From: Piper betle
Lineage: Eukaryota; Streptophyta; Magnoliopsida; Piperales; Piperaceae
Length of the DNA stretch: 64,000 bases
Reading direction: 5' to 3'
Assembly: GCA_033002965.1 (NCBI GenBank)
Contig: JAURVB010002040.1
Location: 1-64,000, forward strand
This document shows positions 12,546 to 23,427 of the stretch, piece after piece. The notes below the pieces were generated by a model. That model did not search any database, was not told the DNA's origin, and saw only the letters and a list, made by a program, of their open reading frames with translations. Every line of letters begins with the position of its first letter. The first letter of the stretch is position 1. A program made the position numbers and the translations under genes.

Positions 12546-14590
12546 ATGTCTTCTTGGCTAATGGGGCCGTGTAAGTTCTCTGGTTATAGCGTCGTAGATT
12601 CGAGCTGGGAGGCGTTGAGAGGCTTCGGCTTTTCCACCTCTTGGGCGGTCTCATCCTGTTGCTCTGGGGAGCGGCGTCGGCTTCACCTCTTGCGAATGTG
12701 CCCATTAATATCAATCAATTCATTACGAACGTTATTTTTGGTCCTGAGTTGTTGAATTGAGCGTCGGATGTTTATTTATGATGATAGGCTTAGACATAAC
12801 GGGACGGAATTTTTTCTCACAATTATAAAATAATAGGGTGAATTGACTCTTGGGGATAAATATGTTTTAGAGCAATAATCGATATTTTATCGCGTGGGTT
12901 GATTAAGAAGAATAATTTGTTTATATATAATTTACTATTTTAGAAATCTTTAATTATATCATTGATTGAGTTTATGAATGCTAATATGTAATTAAGTTTT
13001 TATCAATTCATATAAAATATATTCTTTAAGATATTATCTATTTACAAAATAATACAATATATTTTAGAGATTTTTACAAAAAAAGGAGGATCTTTTTACA
13101 AAATATATTACGAATTTGGGCTATGTTTAAGAATAATTTACGATTAAGGGCTCTGAATCAGATTTCGACGAATTAAACCATCAAACGTGGGTTTGGAAAA
13201 TAAAAAAAAGAAAGGATCGGTCAGGGTCATTGAGTGGGTAGATAAAAGTAAGTGTAAAAATTGAGGGAGTGATCTAGGGCAGTTGCTGTTGCCATCGTTG
13301 TTGTGACCACTGTCGCCGCACTGCCACCGTCGTCGCGTGGCTGCATCCTTATTTGGCCGCACCTCAGTGGGGTGGCACCACTGGCGTGGCCACATCACCG
13401 GCTTAGGCACGGTGTCGTGTGGCTCCTCTACCATACCGCACAGCAGCAGTGGCCGTGGTTGCTCCCCAATGCCGTCAAAAGTCGACGTCAACGCCACCAA
13501 TCGTGGACTGATATAAGTTAATTGTTCTAGTGCCAATTTAGGGGTTGTTTTTATTGTATATTTGTCTGTTTTGAAGATATAGTAAATGGTGGATAGTTTG
13601 ATTAATTGGCAATTTAAAATATTAATAATTATTTTTCCACACTGTACACACTCATTGTACACACAGCTAATGGTATGCACCAATCGTATAGTTGTTTTTT
13701 AACTAGATGTCGACATCTTTCTGCACAGCCTCAAGCTTGTCCTTTTTGACGTTCCTTCACTCTTTTGCTCATTACAATACTTCGAGCCAAAAGTCTTGAC
13801 TACCACACTTTGGGGTTTCCATTGTAGATGTCTACATGACTATCGTAAACTATTCTGTAAATGCTATACAAAATGGGTGTCATCTCCAAGTGGTCGATTT
13901 TAAAGCTGATTTGGAGCACCAACTAACTTTCTAGATCAACTGTTGGGCTGCGTTCAGTGGATGTCACAATATTAAGGTATAAGTTCAGCAAGTATTTAGG
14001 ATAGACTGTTGGACATCAATTTTCAATTGATATTGATTTTATTTATATTTAGCGCATCCTTTTTTTAGTGGTTGACAAAGAATTATTGTCCAATCATGCA
14101 ACTATTTGGCTATTAAGGCCGTGAGAAATGAAGAAAGACTTGCAAGTTCACTAAATCTTGTATTGTTTTTGTAGCCGCAATACCATATTTTGTTTCTTCT
14201 ATGACCTAGCAAGTAAATTTATATGTTGAAACTGCAGAGGTTTGTGTTTTTCTATCTATGCTTCTCTTGCAACGATTTAGAGGAATAGAACACTTTTCTC
14301 TGGAAGATTTTAGTTCCAATCTTCATCAGGGCCACAGAACTGCTTACTCTCTCCTTCAAGCTGAACCGCAAGGTCACAGTTTGAAATAAAGAGAAATGAT
14401 GGATGCTTAGATTTAGTGGATATGATATGAAGTTACTATCTTTTTCTTATCCATTGTAATTATTCTTTTATGTGCCAATTGTGCATCTGTTTAAAATGTG
14501 TTTTTGTGTTGATATGTACGTGTAGATATGTAGCTAGATTTATAGTAAGAGTATGAAGTTGTGTGTTTTCCTATGCTTGAGCAAAGGCAA
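12546..14590. other. Intergenic stretch with a GC-rich patch and an unassigned short frame
   Basis: No recognised gene. A GC-rich patch at about 13260-13510 is open in several frames on both strands (for example minus 13144-13683) but shows no domain. A frame running into TAA at 14387-14389 and beginning at ATG 14258 encodes 43 residues of ordinary composition (including RFRGIEHFSLEDF) followed by AT-rich sequence like a 3' leader. It could be the last exon of an old gene fragment, but I cannot identify it. Confidence 0.4.
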
Positions 14591-14689
14591 CTTGCCTCTG
14601 CTCAAGTTTGATCTTGGCCGTTGGATGAGGCAGCTTGCCTCTGCTCAAGTTTGATCTTGGCCGTTGGATTAACATCCAACGGCCAAGAT
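14591..14689. repeat. Direct repeat ending in a perfect 16-bp hairpin
   Basis: The segment 'cttgcctctgctcaag' plus 'atcttggccgttggat' occurs twice (about 14591-14626 and 14633-14669). The second copy is followed after 4 bp (TAAC) by its exact reverse complement (arms 14654-14669 and 14674-14689). It sits just left of the chromovirus remnant. Confidence 0.85.
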
Positions 14690-14743
14690 AAAAACCCTAA
14701 TCTTGAGAGGGGGTGGCTGCCGGCGCGCCGTAGCAGCGACGAC

Positions 14744-15379
14744 GCTGCAGTCTATTCATGGAGTTCGGATAGGGGCATCTTGGTGGACGACTGCTGTGGT
14801 GTTGGTCGTGAGTCTACCTTTAGGATCAGGTGCGTGTCTGGTTGTAGCAATCCATGTTTTGCATATCGATCAGTGCATGTAATTGAGGTTGATCAGGGGT
14901 CGACCTAGGGGTTGTGAGCTGGTCTCTTGCAGGGAGGTGAGAGGCTTGGTCGTGGGGTTGCATGTCCACGACCAGCAAGTAGTGAGGGTTGTGATTGCTT
15001 GTATATCCTTTGTTTACGGTTGACATAAAGGTTGGGTGGATTCCCGTAAATTAGTAGTGTGATTGTCGAATTTGGTAACCAGACGTTCGGCTGTGATTTC
15101 GAGTCTAGTGCGTATCGGGTGTGGGTGACCGGTACTTGGGGCGAACATACTACGGGTACTTGGTGCGTGTGTCGCAGCGTGCCACTGCATACGCGGGAAC
15201 TTGGTGATCGGTACCGGCAGCAACACAAGTAGTGCTGTGGGCAGTTGGGTGGGTGGTGCTAGCCGGGTGTACGAGTCTTCACGAGCGCGCCAACCTTCAT
15301 CGTGCCGCTACAAACAGCGGTATCTGGCTGCGTGTGGAAGTAGGCTGGTGTTCCCAGGAGGGGAATGTGCCGCACGGGC
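14744..15379 (+). mobile_element. Internal fragment of the chromovirus LTR (left copy)
   Basis: These 636 bp are nearly identical (roughly 97 percent by eye) to 17741-18378. Homology begins abruptly at 'gctgcagtct' and stops abruptly after 'cgcacgggc'. Compared with the full LTR at 16529-18424, both the first 1.2 kb and the last 46 bp are missing. The right edge is fused directly to integrase coding sequence, so everything from the LTR end through primer-binding site, gag, protease, reverse transcriptase, RNase H and the integrase N-terminus has been lost. Confidence 0.85.
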
Positions 15380-16542
15380 TAGGTGGGTGGTACCTACTCC
15401 AACGAGACCGTGGAGTTCGGTTTCGCTCGACTTCGTGTCAGGGTTCCCGAAGGTAAAGGGAATGTCTTCGGTTTTGGTGGTAGTGGATCGGTTCTCCAAA
15501 GTACGTCATTTTTGCAGCTGCTCCACATGCATGTACAGCCGAGGTAGCTGCAAATTTGTTCTTCAGGAACGTGGTGAAGCATTTCGGAATGCCGGCGGAC
15601 ATTGTGAGTGACCGAGACGCCCGGTTCACTGGGAGGTTCTGGACGTCTTTGTTCGGGCTGCTGGGGAGCAAGCTGAACTTTTCTACCGCCAACCACCCTC
15701 AGTCAGACGGGCAGACTGAGAGGACGAATGCCTTGTTGGAGGAGTACCTTAGGCATTTCGTCACGGCCAGCCAGCAAAACTGGTTGGAACTTCTTGACGC
15801 GGCGCAGTTTAGTTATAATCTGCACCGATCTTCAGCAACGGGACTGAGTCCATTCGAATTAGCAACGGGCCATCAACCTCTGACACCACAGGAGGTTGCT
15901 CTACAGGGGCGTGGAGTGAAGTGTCCAGCGGCTTTTAGGTTTGCATGGGATAGGCAGGACCTATACGAAGATGCCATGGATTCTTTGGCCAAGGCTACGC
16001 GCAGGATGAAGAGATATGCGGATCTCCGGAGGAGGCCGTTGTCATTCAGCGTGGGGGACAAGGTGATGCTGAAGCTAACTCCCTAGATCTGGAAGAAGAT
16101 CTGGCGTACTGACGTGCACAGGTCCTTGGTGCAGCGGTACGATGGACCCTTCGAGGTGGAGAAGGTAATTGGGAGCGTAGCATACCGGTTGAAGCTACCC
16201 GATAGGTACAAAATCCACCCGACTTTTCACGTAAGCTTTCTCAAACCTTTCCATGAGGATGTGGTCAATCCGAGGAGAGCTCGTCCTAGAAGAGCTCCAC
16301 CGACTGTCCGGCAGCAATATGAGAAGAAGGTGGGGAGGATATTGGAACATAGGCAAGGTGCTCCAAACACTGGGACGGAGTATCTTATCAAATGGAGAGG
16401 GGAACCGAGAAGCGAGGCGAGCTGGGAAAAGGAGAGGGATCTATGGCAGTTTGAGAGGCAGGTCAAGAAGTACTGGGCAGGGCTTAACCCTCCGATGAGG
16501 ACATCGGGTCTCATTGGTGGGGGAGGACTGTCACGGGAGTGA
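15380..16542 (+). pseudogene. Ty3/gypsy chromovirus integrase core plus chromodomain, broken
   Basis: The reading starts inside integrase (PTPTRPWSSVSLDF, holding the first catalytic Asp). It continues through VVVDRFSK, the second Asp region (ADIVSDRDARFTGRFW), the Glu region (NHPQSDGQTERTN), a C-terminal integrase part ending SVGDKVML, and an HPTFHVSFLKPFH stretch. Last comes a chromodomain near 16370-16470 with the typical YLIKWRG motif and the aromatic W...W...F pattern. Breaks: a one-base frameshift around the T-run 15509-15513, and an in-frame TAG at 16084-16086. The family normally directs insertion to chromatin through the chromodomain. The N-terminal zinc-binding part of integrase and all upstream pol domains are absent. 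It cannot encode a working product. Confidence 0.92.
16514..16528 (+). promoter_or_regulatory. Polypurine tract of the chromovirus
   Basis: The sequence 'ggtgggggaggac' lies immediately before the TGTCACGGG start of the 3' LTR, the expected place for the second-strand primer. The end of the coding frame overlaps it. Confidence 0.7.
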
Positions 16543-18424
16543 TTGCAGGGCGCCCAGGGAGCTAGGGTTTGGCGGTTGTCCCTAGTCTTCCCGAGTCCGG
16601 AGTAGGTGGTGGATGCTACCTGTGTGGTGAAACAACTTACCAAGTGCTGATGCGGGTTATGGTTGCAGGCAAGGAAGGGCCGAGGTTGAACGAAGGACCG
16701 AGACTTGGTGCTGGGAAGTGTAGCAGGTGCGTCGGCAGCATGTGCGAGCATGGCGCTACATGGTGCCAAGGAAACCTCAAGTTGGTTCGAGGGCAGTTGC
16801 ATGACCAGCAGCTATGGACGAGCAGCGTGCCGAGCATGGGTGGAGCGAGGTCGGTACAATGACCGAGCGTGCCTATGTGAAGTGCCGAGCATGTGCGTGA
16901 TTTGGGTCGAGCGGTGTCGAGACCCATGGTCGGGCGCGATCAGCGTGATCGAGTGGCGCGGCGAAGTCTGGTGGCAGCCTGGAGCGAGCAGCGCACCGAG
17001 TGGGTTCGGTGTGCGCGCTGCAGCGTGCCGAGGGTTGGGTCGCTCCAACTAGCGGCACTGGCGAGCAGCGCACGGGCGTCGCCAGCGCGCGGTGCGAGCG
17101 CGTGCAGTCGTACGCGCGCGCGTGCGGGCGCGAGCGAGATGGGCGAGCGGGCGAGCGTGGGCGCGACCAGGAGCGAGCGATGCGTGCAGAGGTTGATGCA
17201 CGAGCGAGCCGACAGCAGTACCGGTATTCAGACATGGTAGCGAGCCAGGCGGGTCGGTGAACCATGTTGCGGTACTTGGGTGCGCACAAGGGGCGAGGAC
17301 TTGGCATGAGGGGTTGATCGGGACTTGGCTCAAGGGTCGAACCAGTATGGTGCGACCAAGGAGCGGCATGTTTATCTACATGGTGGATTGCATGCTTATC
17401 TGCATGGTGGACGCCAGAACTGCAGATAGAGTTGAGGGAAGATATGGTGAATATATGATCTTCTCATGGACCAATAGGAGTGCGATGGTGACTCATTGGT
17501 GATAAACCTCAACACAGCCTTGGAGATAAACTCAAGCGAACCTGGACGTGATGCTGGGATTGTGGAGGATCTCCAGAGGATATGGTGAATATCCAGCAGC
17601 AGCCAACTCGGGTATTTGATGAGGACTTCAGAAAATACATAAGGCATGAAGCAATTGTGGAAGCAATTGGTGAATTCCAGAGTACGTGAGTTCTTTGTGG
17701 AGGGGAACAACTTGATCGGGCAAGGAGACTTCAAGGTGCTGCTGCAGTCTATTCGTGGAGTTCGGATAGGGGCATCTTGGTGGACGACTGCTGTGGTGTT
17801 GGTCGTGAGTCTGCCTTTAGGATCAGGTGAGTGTCTGGTTATAGCAATCCATGTTTTGCATATCGATCGGTGCATGTAATTGAGGTTGATCAGGGGGTCG
17901 ACCTAGGGGTTGTGAGTTGGTCTCTTGCAGGGAGGTGAGAGGCTTGGTCGTGGGGTTGCATGTCCACGACCAGCAAGTAGTGAGGGTTGTGATTGCTTGT
18001 ATATCCTTTGTTTACGGTTGAAATAAAGGTTGGGTGGATTCCCGTAAATTAGTAGTGTGATTGTTGAATTTGGTAACCAGGCGCTGTGGCTGTGATTTTG
18101 AGTCTAGTGCGTATCGGGTGTGGGTGACCGGTACTTGGGGCGAACATACTACGGGTACTTGGTGCGTGTGTCGCAGCGTGCAACTGCATATGCGGGAACT
18201 TGGTGATCGGTACCGGCAGCAACACAAGTAGCGCTGTGGGCAGTTGGGTGCGTGGTGCTAGCCGGGTGTACGAGTCTTCATGAGCGCGCCAACCTTCATC
18301 GTGCCGCTACAAACAGCGGTATCCGGCTGCGTGTGGAAGTATGCTGGTGTTCCCAGGAGGGGAATACGCCGCACGGGCAGGGTTTTAGGTCGAAAAATTT
18401 TGGGCCATAAATAACCCCGTGACT
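16529..18424 (+). mobile_element. 3' LTR of the chromovirus remnant
   Basis: It starts TGTCACGGG right after the polypurine tract. It ends CCCGTGACT at about 18424, the inverse of the start except for the last base, giving an LTR of about 1.9 kb. The second half (17741-18378) repeats the left fragment 14744-15379. The stretch 17040-17200 is a low-complexity GCGCG/CGAGCG-rich patch. Numerous overlapping open frames on both strands are products of this composition, not genes. No target duplication can be scored because the left end of the element is lost. Confidence 0.78.
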
Positions 18425-19693
18425 GTAAGACTTGTTGGCATATGTGCAAAGATGAGGATGCTCATCACATCTTACATCAGTTAATGATGGATGTCATGTC
18501 GTTTAAGAGTATCTCTATCCATGCGATTTGTATGAATTATTTTAGTATATTTGTGTATAATTAGAGATAAAATTAATTATGAAATTATAAATAGTTTAGT
18601 TTCAATTCAATTATAACCCAAATAATTTATTTAGAAATAAAATTATTATAATTATACAATTACATATTTATTATTTTTTATGTAAATGGTTATTTTTACA
18701 AAAATATATAAATTATATCTAATATTAATTATTGAACTTAAAGTGAGCCAAACATGATATGGTGAATTACATTTTGTTTGTCATTGTTTTATGTTGGCAC
18801 TCGTAGAGTGGTAAAGGGGGAATGCCAGGCATATTAGGTTTGTTAGCCTTTGGAATGTGGGTGCGGCCTATGAACAGTAATGAAGAAGCTTTGACCACTT
18901 CGGCAATAGACCTCCCGTTGTTATCGAACCTCGGAAAAACATATATACTTTTTATTTTTTGTTCGTGTTAACTAAACCAAAAGAAGCCTACGGGTTTTGG
19001 TTAGAACGAAAGAAATATAAATGAAGTGAAAATTTTAAATGGTCAAGCTTACCATAATTAGTATATTTGCAATCTATTTCTAGAAAAAGCAATATTTTTA
19101 TAATGTATTTTATATTTAAATTAATTATGATTACATAACGTGGCCTACTAGGGAAATATTTTTCTCCTTAACATAGGTGGGCCACATAAAATAATTATAA
19201 TTATTTTGAGCTTTCAGTTGGATATAATTATACTTAATTTGTATGCTAGATAATTAAATTAATACTATTTTTATATAAAATAAATTAAGTATAACTAGTT
19301 TTTTAATAAAATCGAATATTTTAAAATCTTATTGTAATTTGCATTATTTTTATGCCAACTAAGTGAACCTCAAGGCTTTGTTTGGATTTTGATAGATTTT
19401 GAAAGAAAATAAAAGCACACTTTTTAGAAAGTTAGGAGTGTTCAGGATAAAAGAAAATGGTTGAGATAAAAAAGAGTTTTCTATAGGGTGGGCTCTATTG
19501 AAAAATTCTTTGACAGATAAATTTCCCACAAAATTTGCAAAGAAATACAAGAAAAAAAAGTAGTCCTAATCTTCCTTTTCTCTTTTAGTCCAAATGCATT
19601 CTAGAAATATATTTTTTTCTTTTTCTTAAATTCTTTTCCTAATCTTTCGTTTTTAATTTGTCAAAATGGTTGGACCAATTATATGTTTGAGTA
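18425..19693. other. AT-rich intergenic stretch, no gene seen
   Basis: This is AT-rich sequence between two retrotransposon remnants. No coding region, RNA gene or repeat boundary was recognised. Confidence 0.55.
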
Positions 19694-22553
19694 AATACTG
19701 TAACACCCTGCTTCGGCTCACCCGTGAACCGACCCGGAAATGTCACCGGCGACCGAACCGTTCGCTAATCTACTGGGTTCGGTTAAGCCGACCCGGATCT
19801 GCCCTCGGTGTCTCAAGATGGAGATGCAAACATGAAATGCATGGATGGGATGCGTGGGTTCTAACGTAGTCCTACATGCATGCTATGATGTACAAGCAAA
19901 GACAAGACAAAATAATAAATGAAAAACCAAAAGAAAATATATACTATTTTATAAAAATACGGTAACACATACTAATCTACCATGACATTCAACCATTATC
20001 TCATTCATTTTTACCTGAGCCGAGTCTGTACTCCAAGGCTCCCTACTCATTCATATTTATCAGTTCGTTGCATAACAAGTAATTCACTCAAACAAACACA
20101 TCAAAATTATCGTTTACATAACAATAACACACCATCATTATACGTTACACGCGGCAGGTACATGTGTGCGCGGTTCCGTGCTGCTCCTCCGCAGTCCCGA
20201 CAGCTTTCATCGCTTCGCATTTCTCACCTACATATATATAGAAAAACCGTCAGTAACGAGTGTTACCGGCCCGGAAAATAACTAATATCAAACTGGCACA
20301 GGAGAGCAAACTCTCCTGTTGAATCAAAACCATATACTTCCTCAAGAACTCTCATCAGGGCACATACGGGAGCCGTCGCCATCGGGTCGACAGCGTCCCC
20401 CTATCTTTCACATTCTCATGCCTCGGCCATTTCTCTATTGCTTCTCGCGTCAAATCTCGTTCCTATCCGCCCTCTGCACCTTCCATATTACTCCTGGCCT
20501 TGAGCACGAAGGCCGAGTACTCTCAGGCAGTCGCCTTCAGTACCCTTTGAAACCACAAGTCTAGACATGCGCTGCAATGCAGTACCCGTGAACCTCCACA
20601 CTTCTCCGGGTTTGAGGAACTCAAAGGTGGAGTTGTCAGGATCCCTCGGGAATGAAACGGCTTGTACACCATTCCAGAGCCCACTGTCGACACACACGTG
20701 CCCGCTCGCGTAGCACGGTAGTCGGATTTCCCTCATTCAGTCTCTCACCAAAACACGAAAACTATACATATATATAGGTCTGGGTTGGGATTTATACAAT
20801 AGGCCCGAAGGCAACATGAGCTGGATCTGAAGTTCGAAAACAAACTCGAGGGATCTCATCCTCGAGGGTTATTAATCCGGAAAAGAACTGTTGGCTAAAT
20901 GGCCCGAGTTAAGTGGGATCCGATAAAACGCCACTTAACTCGTCCTGCACATAATAAATCAAATACACAAGAGAGTAGCGTAAATCAGAGAACGAGTCCT
21001 AAACGGACCTGGTAGAAGCTCCAAACGGGTCCACGCGCCTAGGCGGCGAGCTCCTACACCGTACCTACACAATCAAGCTAAAAACTAACGCCCGCATGAT
21101 GAATCACATATCCTATAGCATACACACACAATCAACACAATCACACGTCAATCAACACACATCAACCTATATCAATTCTAGCGAGTCTACTTAAGCTAGT
21201 TTGATTAGATCATGATTATTACTTAATAACCCTAATTAGTTTCATAACTTCTATTTTTAACACCACACAATCAAACAAATTTCATATTTTTATCCTTAAT
21301 CAAATCTACATTTATATATATTATTATAACACACAATTCACCAATCCTAGCATGCAATTCTAATAATCAAAACTTTCAAATAATTAAATTAAAATAAATT
21401 ATACCTCGCGTCGTCGAAAATCGGCGACGGCTAGGGTTTCCGTTTCGTGGCTCGAAACTCGAATTCGGCACCTAGCGGCGTCCGAAGTCCGATCAGATTG
21501 GACCGGGTGCGTTCGGCGGATGATCCGGCGAATTTCCCACAAATCCAATTTCCGGCGGTTCCGGCGGTTTTCCGGCGAGTGTCGGCGGTTTTCCGGCGGA
21601 TTCCGACGGTTTTCCGGCGATGATTTGGGACGGGGCAATCAAGGGGTCTATCGGCACCAGCTCGACGAGCTTGGTCCGATGGTGGTGTCAAACAAAGTAA
21701 CCGAGGCGGCGATGGCCGTCGGCGGCGGCGTCGAAAGTGGGTGGCGGCGGCGGCGTTCTCCGATCGAGGCTCCGGCCGGCCTCGACGGTGGTCGGGACGA
21801 TGGGGGAAACGTCGGCGACGTCGAGGGGGTGGTCGTCGGGGTCACAGCGGCGGCGGCGCGGCCCGGACGGCGGCGGAATCAGTGGGCGGCGCGTCGCGGT
21901 TCGCGGGGCGATTCCGGCGTCGTGGCGGCGCGACGGTGGCCGGGGTTGGTCGGGGCGGCACGGCGACGGCAAGGCGGGGCAGGGCGGCGTCGATCGGCGG
22001 CAGCACGGCGTCGGCGGCGGCGGCGGCAGCACACCACAGTGGCGGCGGCGAGGGTTTGGGTGAGAATGGTCGGGGAAGAAGAAAAACATGACTAGTGGCA
22101 ATCTCGTAATTAAGTATTGACTCGATTCCGACTCGAGTCAAAATAATAACTAGTTCGTAATAAATTCTAAAAAAAATCTAGAAAAATATGGAAAAATCAC
22201 ATAAAATAAAACAAACACAACAACATCCAAATGACATGCTCTATAACTAATAACCCACCCGAATATAATCCAACGCGTCCTAATTCGTCATTCGGCCCTA
22301 AAATTATTTCTACGATCAAACATATAAAAAGAAAAAATACTGCATACTTTCATATATTCAGATAACTCGTATCTCACCATCTTCTCGACGTTATCATCAT
22401 ATATTCAGGTACACCTGACTCTCATCGCTCATAACTCACGGCTGGTCTCGACTCAGCACGCGATTCATGAAACCGACTCGACTCGAACCAACGATCGAAC
22501 CGACTGGTTCGGTAACGTAAAACCCTGACTCGAATCACGGGTTTTACAAATAC
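19694..22553. mobile_element. Solo LTR (19699-22548, 2850 bp) with 5-bp target site duplication
   Basis: The block begins TGTAACACCCTG and ends CGGGTTTTACA, so its tips are inverted (TGTAA/TTACA). It is bounded by the perfect direct repeat AATAC (19694-19698 and 22549-22553). No gag, pol, primer-binding site or second LTR is seen inside. Length and ends suit the large LTRs of some Ty3/gypsy lineages; I cannot fix the lineage. Most of the block is AT-rich, but 21400-22080 is a GC-rich island full of CGG/CCGGCGG motifs that opens long frames in all directions; these are not genes. It lies about 880 bp upstream of the LDL3-like start codon. Confidence 0.85.
21530..22060. repeat. CGG-rich low-complexity core inside the solo LTR
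   Basis: Repeated 'ttccggcggtt' and 'ttccggcgg' motifs at 21550-21620 pass into long CGG-triplet runs through about 22055. Overlapping frames on both strands encode only Arg/Gly/Ala/Pro-rich low-complexity sequence. Confidence 0.8.
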
Positions 22554-22950
22554 GGTATGCTTGGTCGTCTTAAAATTACACGAAAAAAATAAAATTTAGA
22601 AGTTAAAAATTTCCTTGTGTTTAGATGTATGAGAATTTAGTGTAAGAAAATTTTGTATTCGATTAAAAGAAGCATATATAAAAATTTTATAAAGTAATAT
22701 TTTCTTGTAAAAAATAAAAAAATAGGATGAATTTTAGGAGACACACATGGAAAAAATATTTCATTTTATTTTATTTTCTATTATGTAAACATGTAAAGAA
22801 AATTTTTAAAATTTTTGTGTAATTTTATTTCATGGTATTTCTATTTTTATAATTTATTTTATTTACGCAATTTTAAGAAAGTCGAACTTAAGATTAAAGA
22901 CAATTAAAAAATTGAAAAGCCAAATCAAAAGTTTTGGCCAAGCAAAACAG
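22554..22950. other. AT-rich stretch upstream of the LDL3-like gene
   Basis: AT-rich with no coding features. The sequence becomes GC-richer and leader-like after about 22950. Confidence 0.5.
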
Positions 22951-23427
22951 ATCAAACTCAAATCGGCACAGCTCGGACACCGATTCGGCTCGGACTCGCT
23001 CACCCAGGAACCCGCACACCCGTCTCCACTACGACCCTCCATCCCTCCTCGCCATTGCACGCCGGATCTCCACACCCAGGTACTTTCATCTTCTACTTCT
23101 CTGTTTCCACTGCTTTAATGTCTTCTCTGAGCATGTCCGTCGCGTCAGCCGCGGATAAAGCTATCGAAAGTTACCTTTTTTTGTTGATTTGGCCGTGTAT
23201 TCGGCGAGATTGTTGTTGTTGCTTATTCCGTTCTTTTGCTCTTGTGTTTTGGATAGGTTTTGGTTGGTTGAATCTGTGCTGGTGAGCTTGTTGGGGTTTG
23301 TAATGGTTGTGGTGGACTAAGGGTTGCTTGGTTTGGTTGTTTGTGTGTTGGGTGGATTGGTAGGGTTTTGTGAAGTGGTGGCATTGTGTGGGAGTGGCTG
23401 GGAGATTTGGTTGGTTGTTGGATTTTT
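22950..23427 (+). promoter_or_regulatory. Promoter-proximal and 5' leader region of the LDL3-like gene
   Basis: A CT- and CG-richer stretch at about 22975-23079 ends in CACACCCAG followed by GTACTT, a good splice donor at 23080. This suggests a non-coding first exon and a leader intron ending before the ATG at 23428. The leader-intron acceptor could not be fixed: AG candidates exist at several positions between 23340 and 23390. Small open frames here are not supported. Confidence 0.45.

Noticed and set aside
12462..12755. Open frame of 97 codons after H3.3
   Set aside because: It starts inside the 289-bp duplication and has no recognisable domain or conserved pattern.
13144..13683. Minus-strand open frame of 179 codons
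   Set aside because: Only the 13260-13510 part is GC-rich and open in opposite frames as well. The rest is AT-rich, and no recognisable motif was seen.
16569..17369. Many open frames of 80-190 codons
   Set aside because: They fall in the GC-rich chromovirus LTR, with no domain and mutual overlap on both strands.
21520..22101. Several long overlapping open frames on both strands
   Set aside because: They lie in the CGG-rich core of a solo LTR, encode only Arg/Gly/Ala/Pro-rich low-complexity text, and overlap in nearly all frames.
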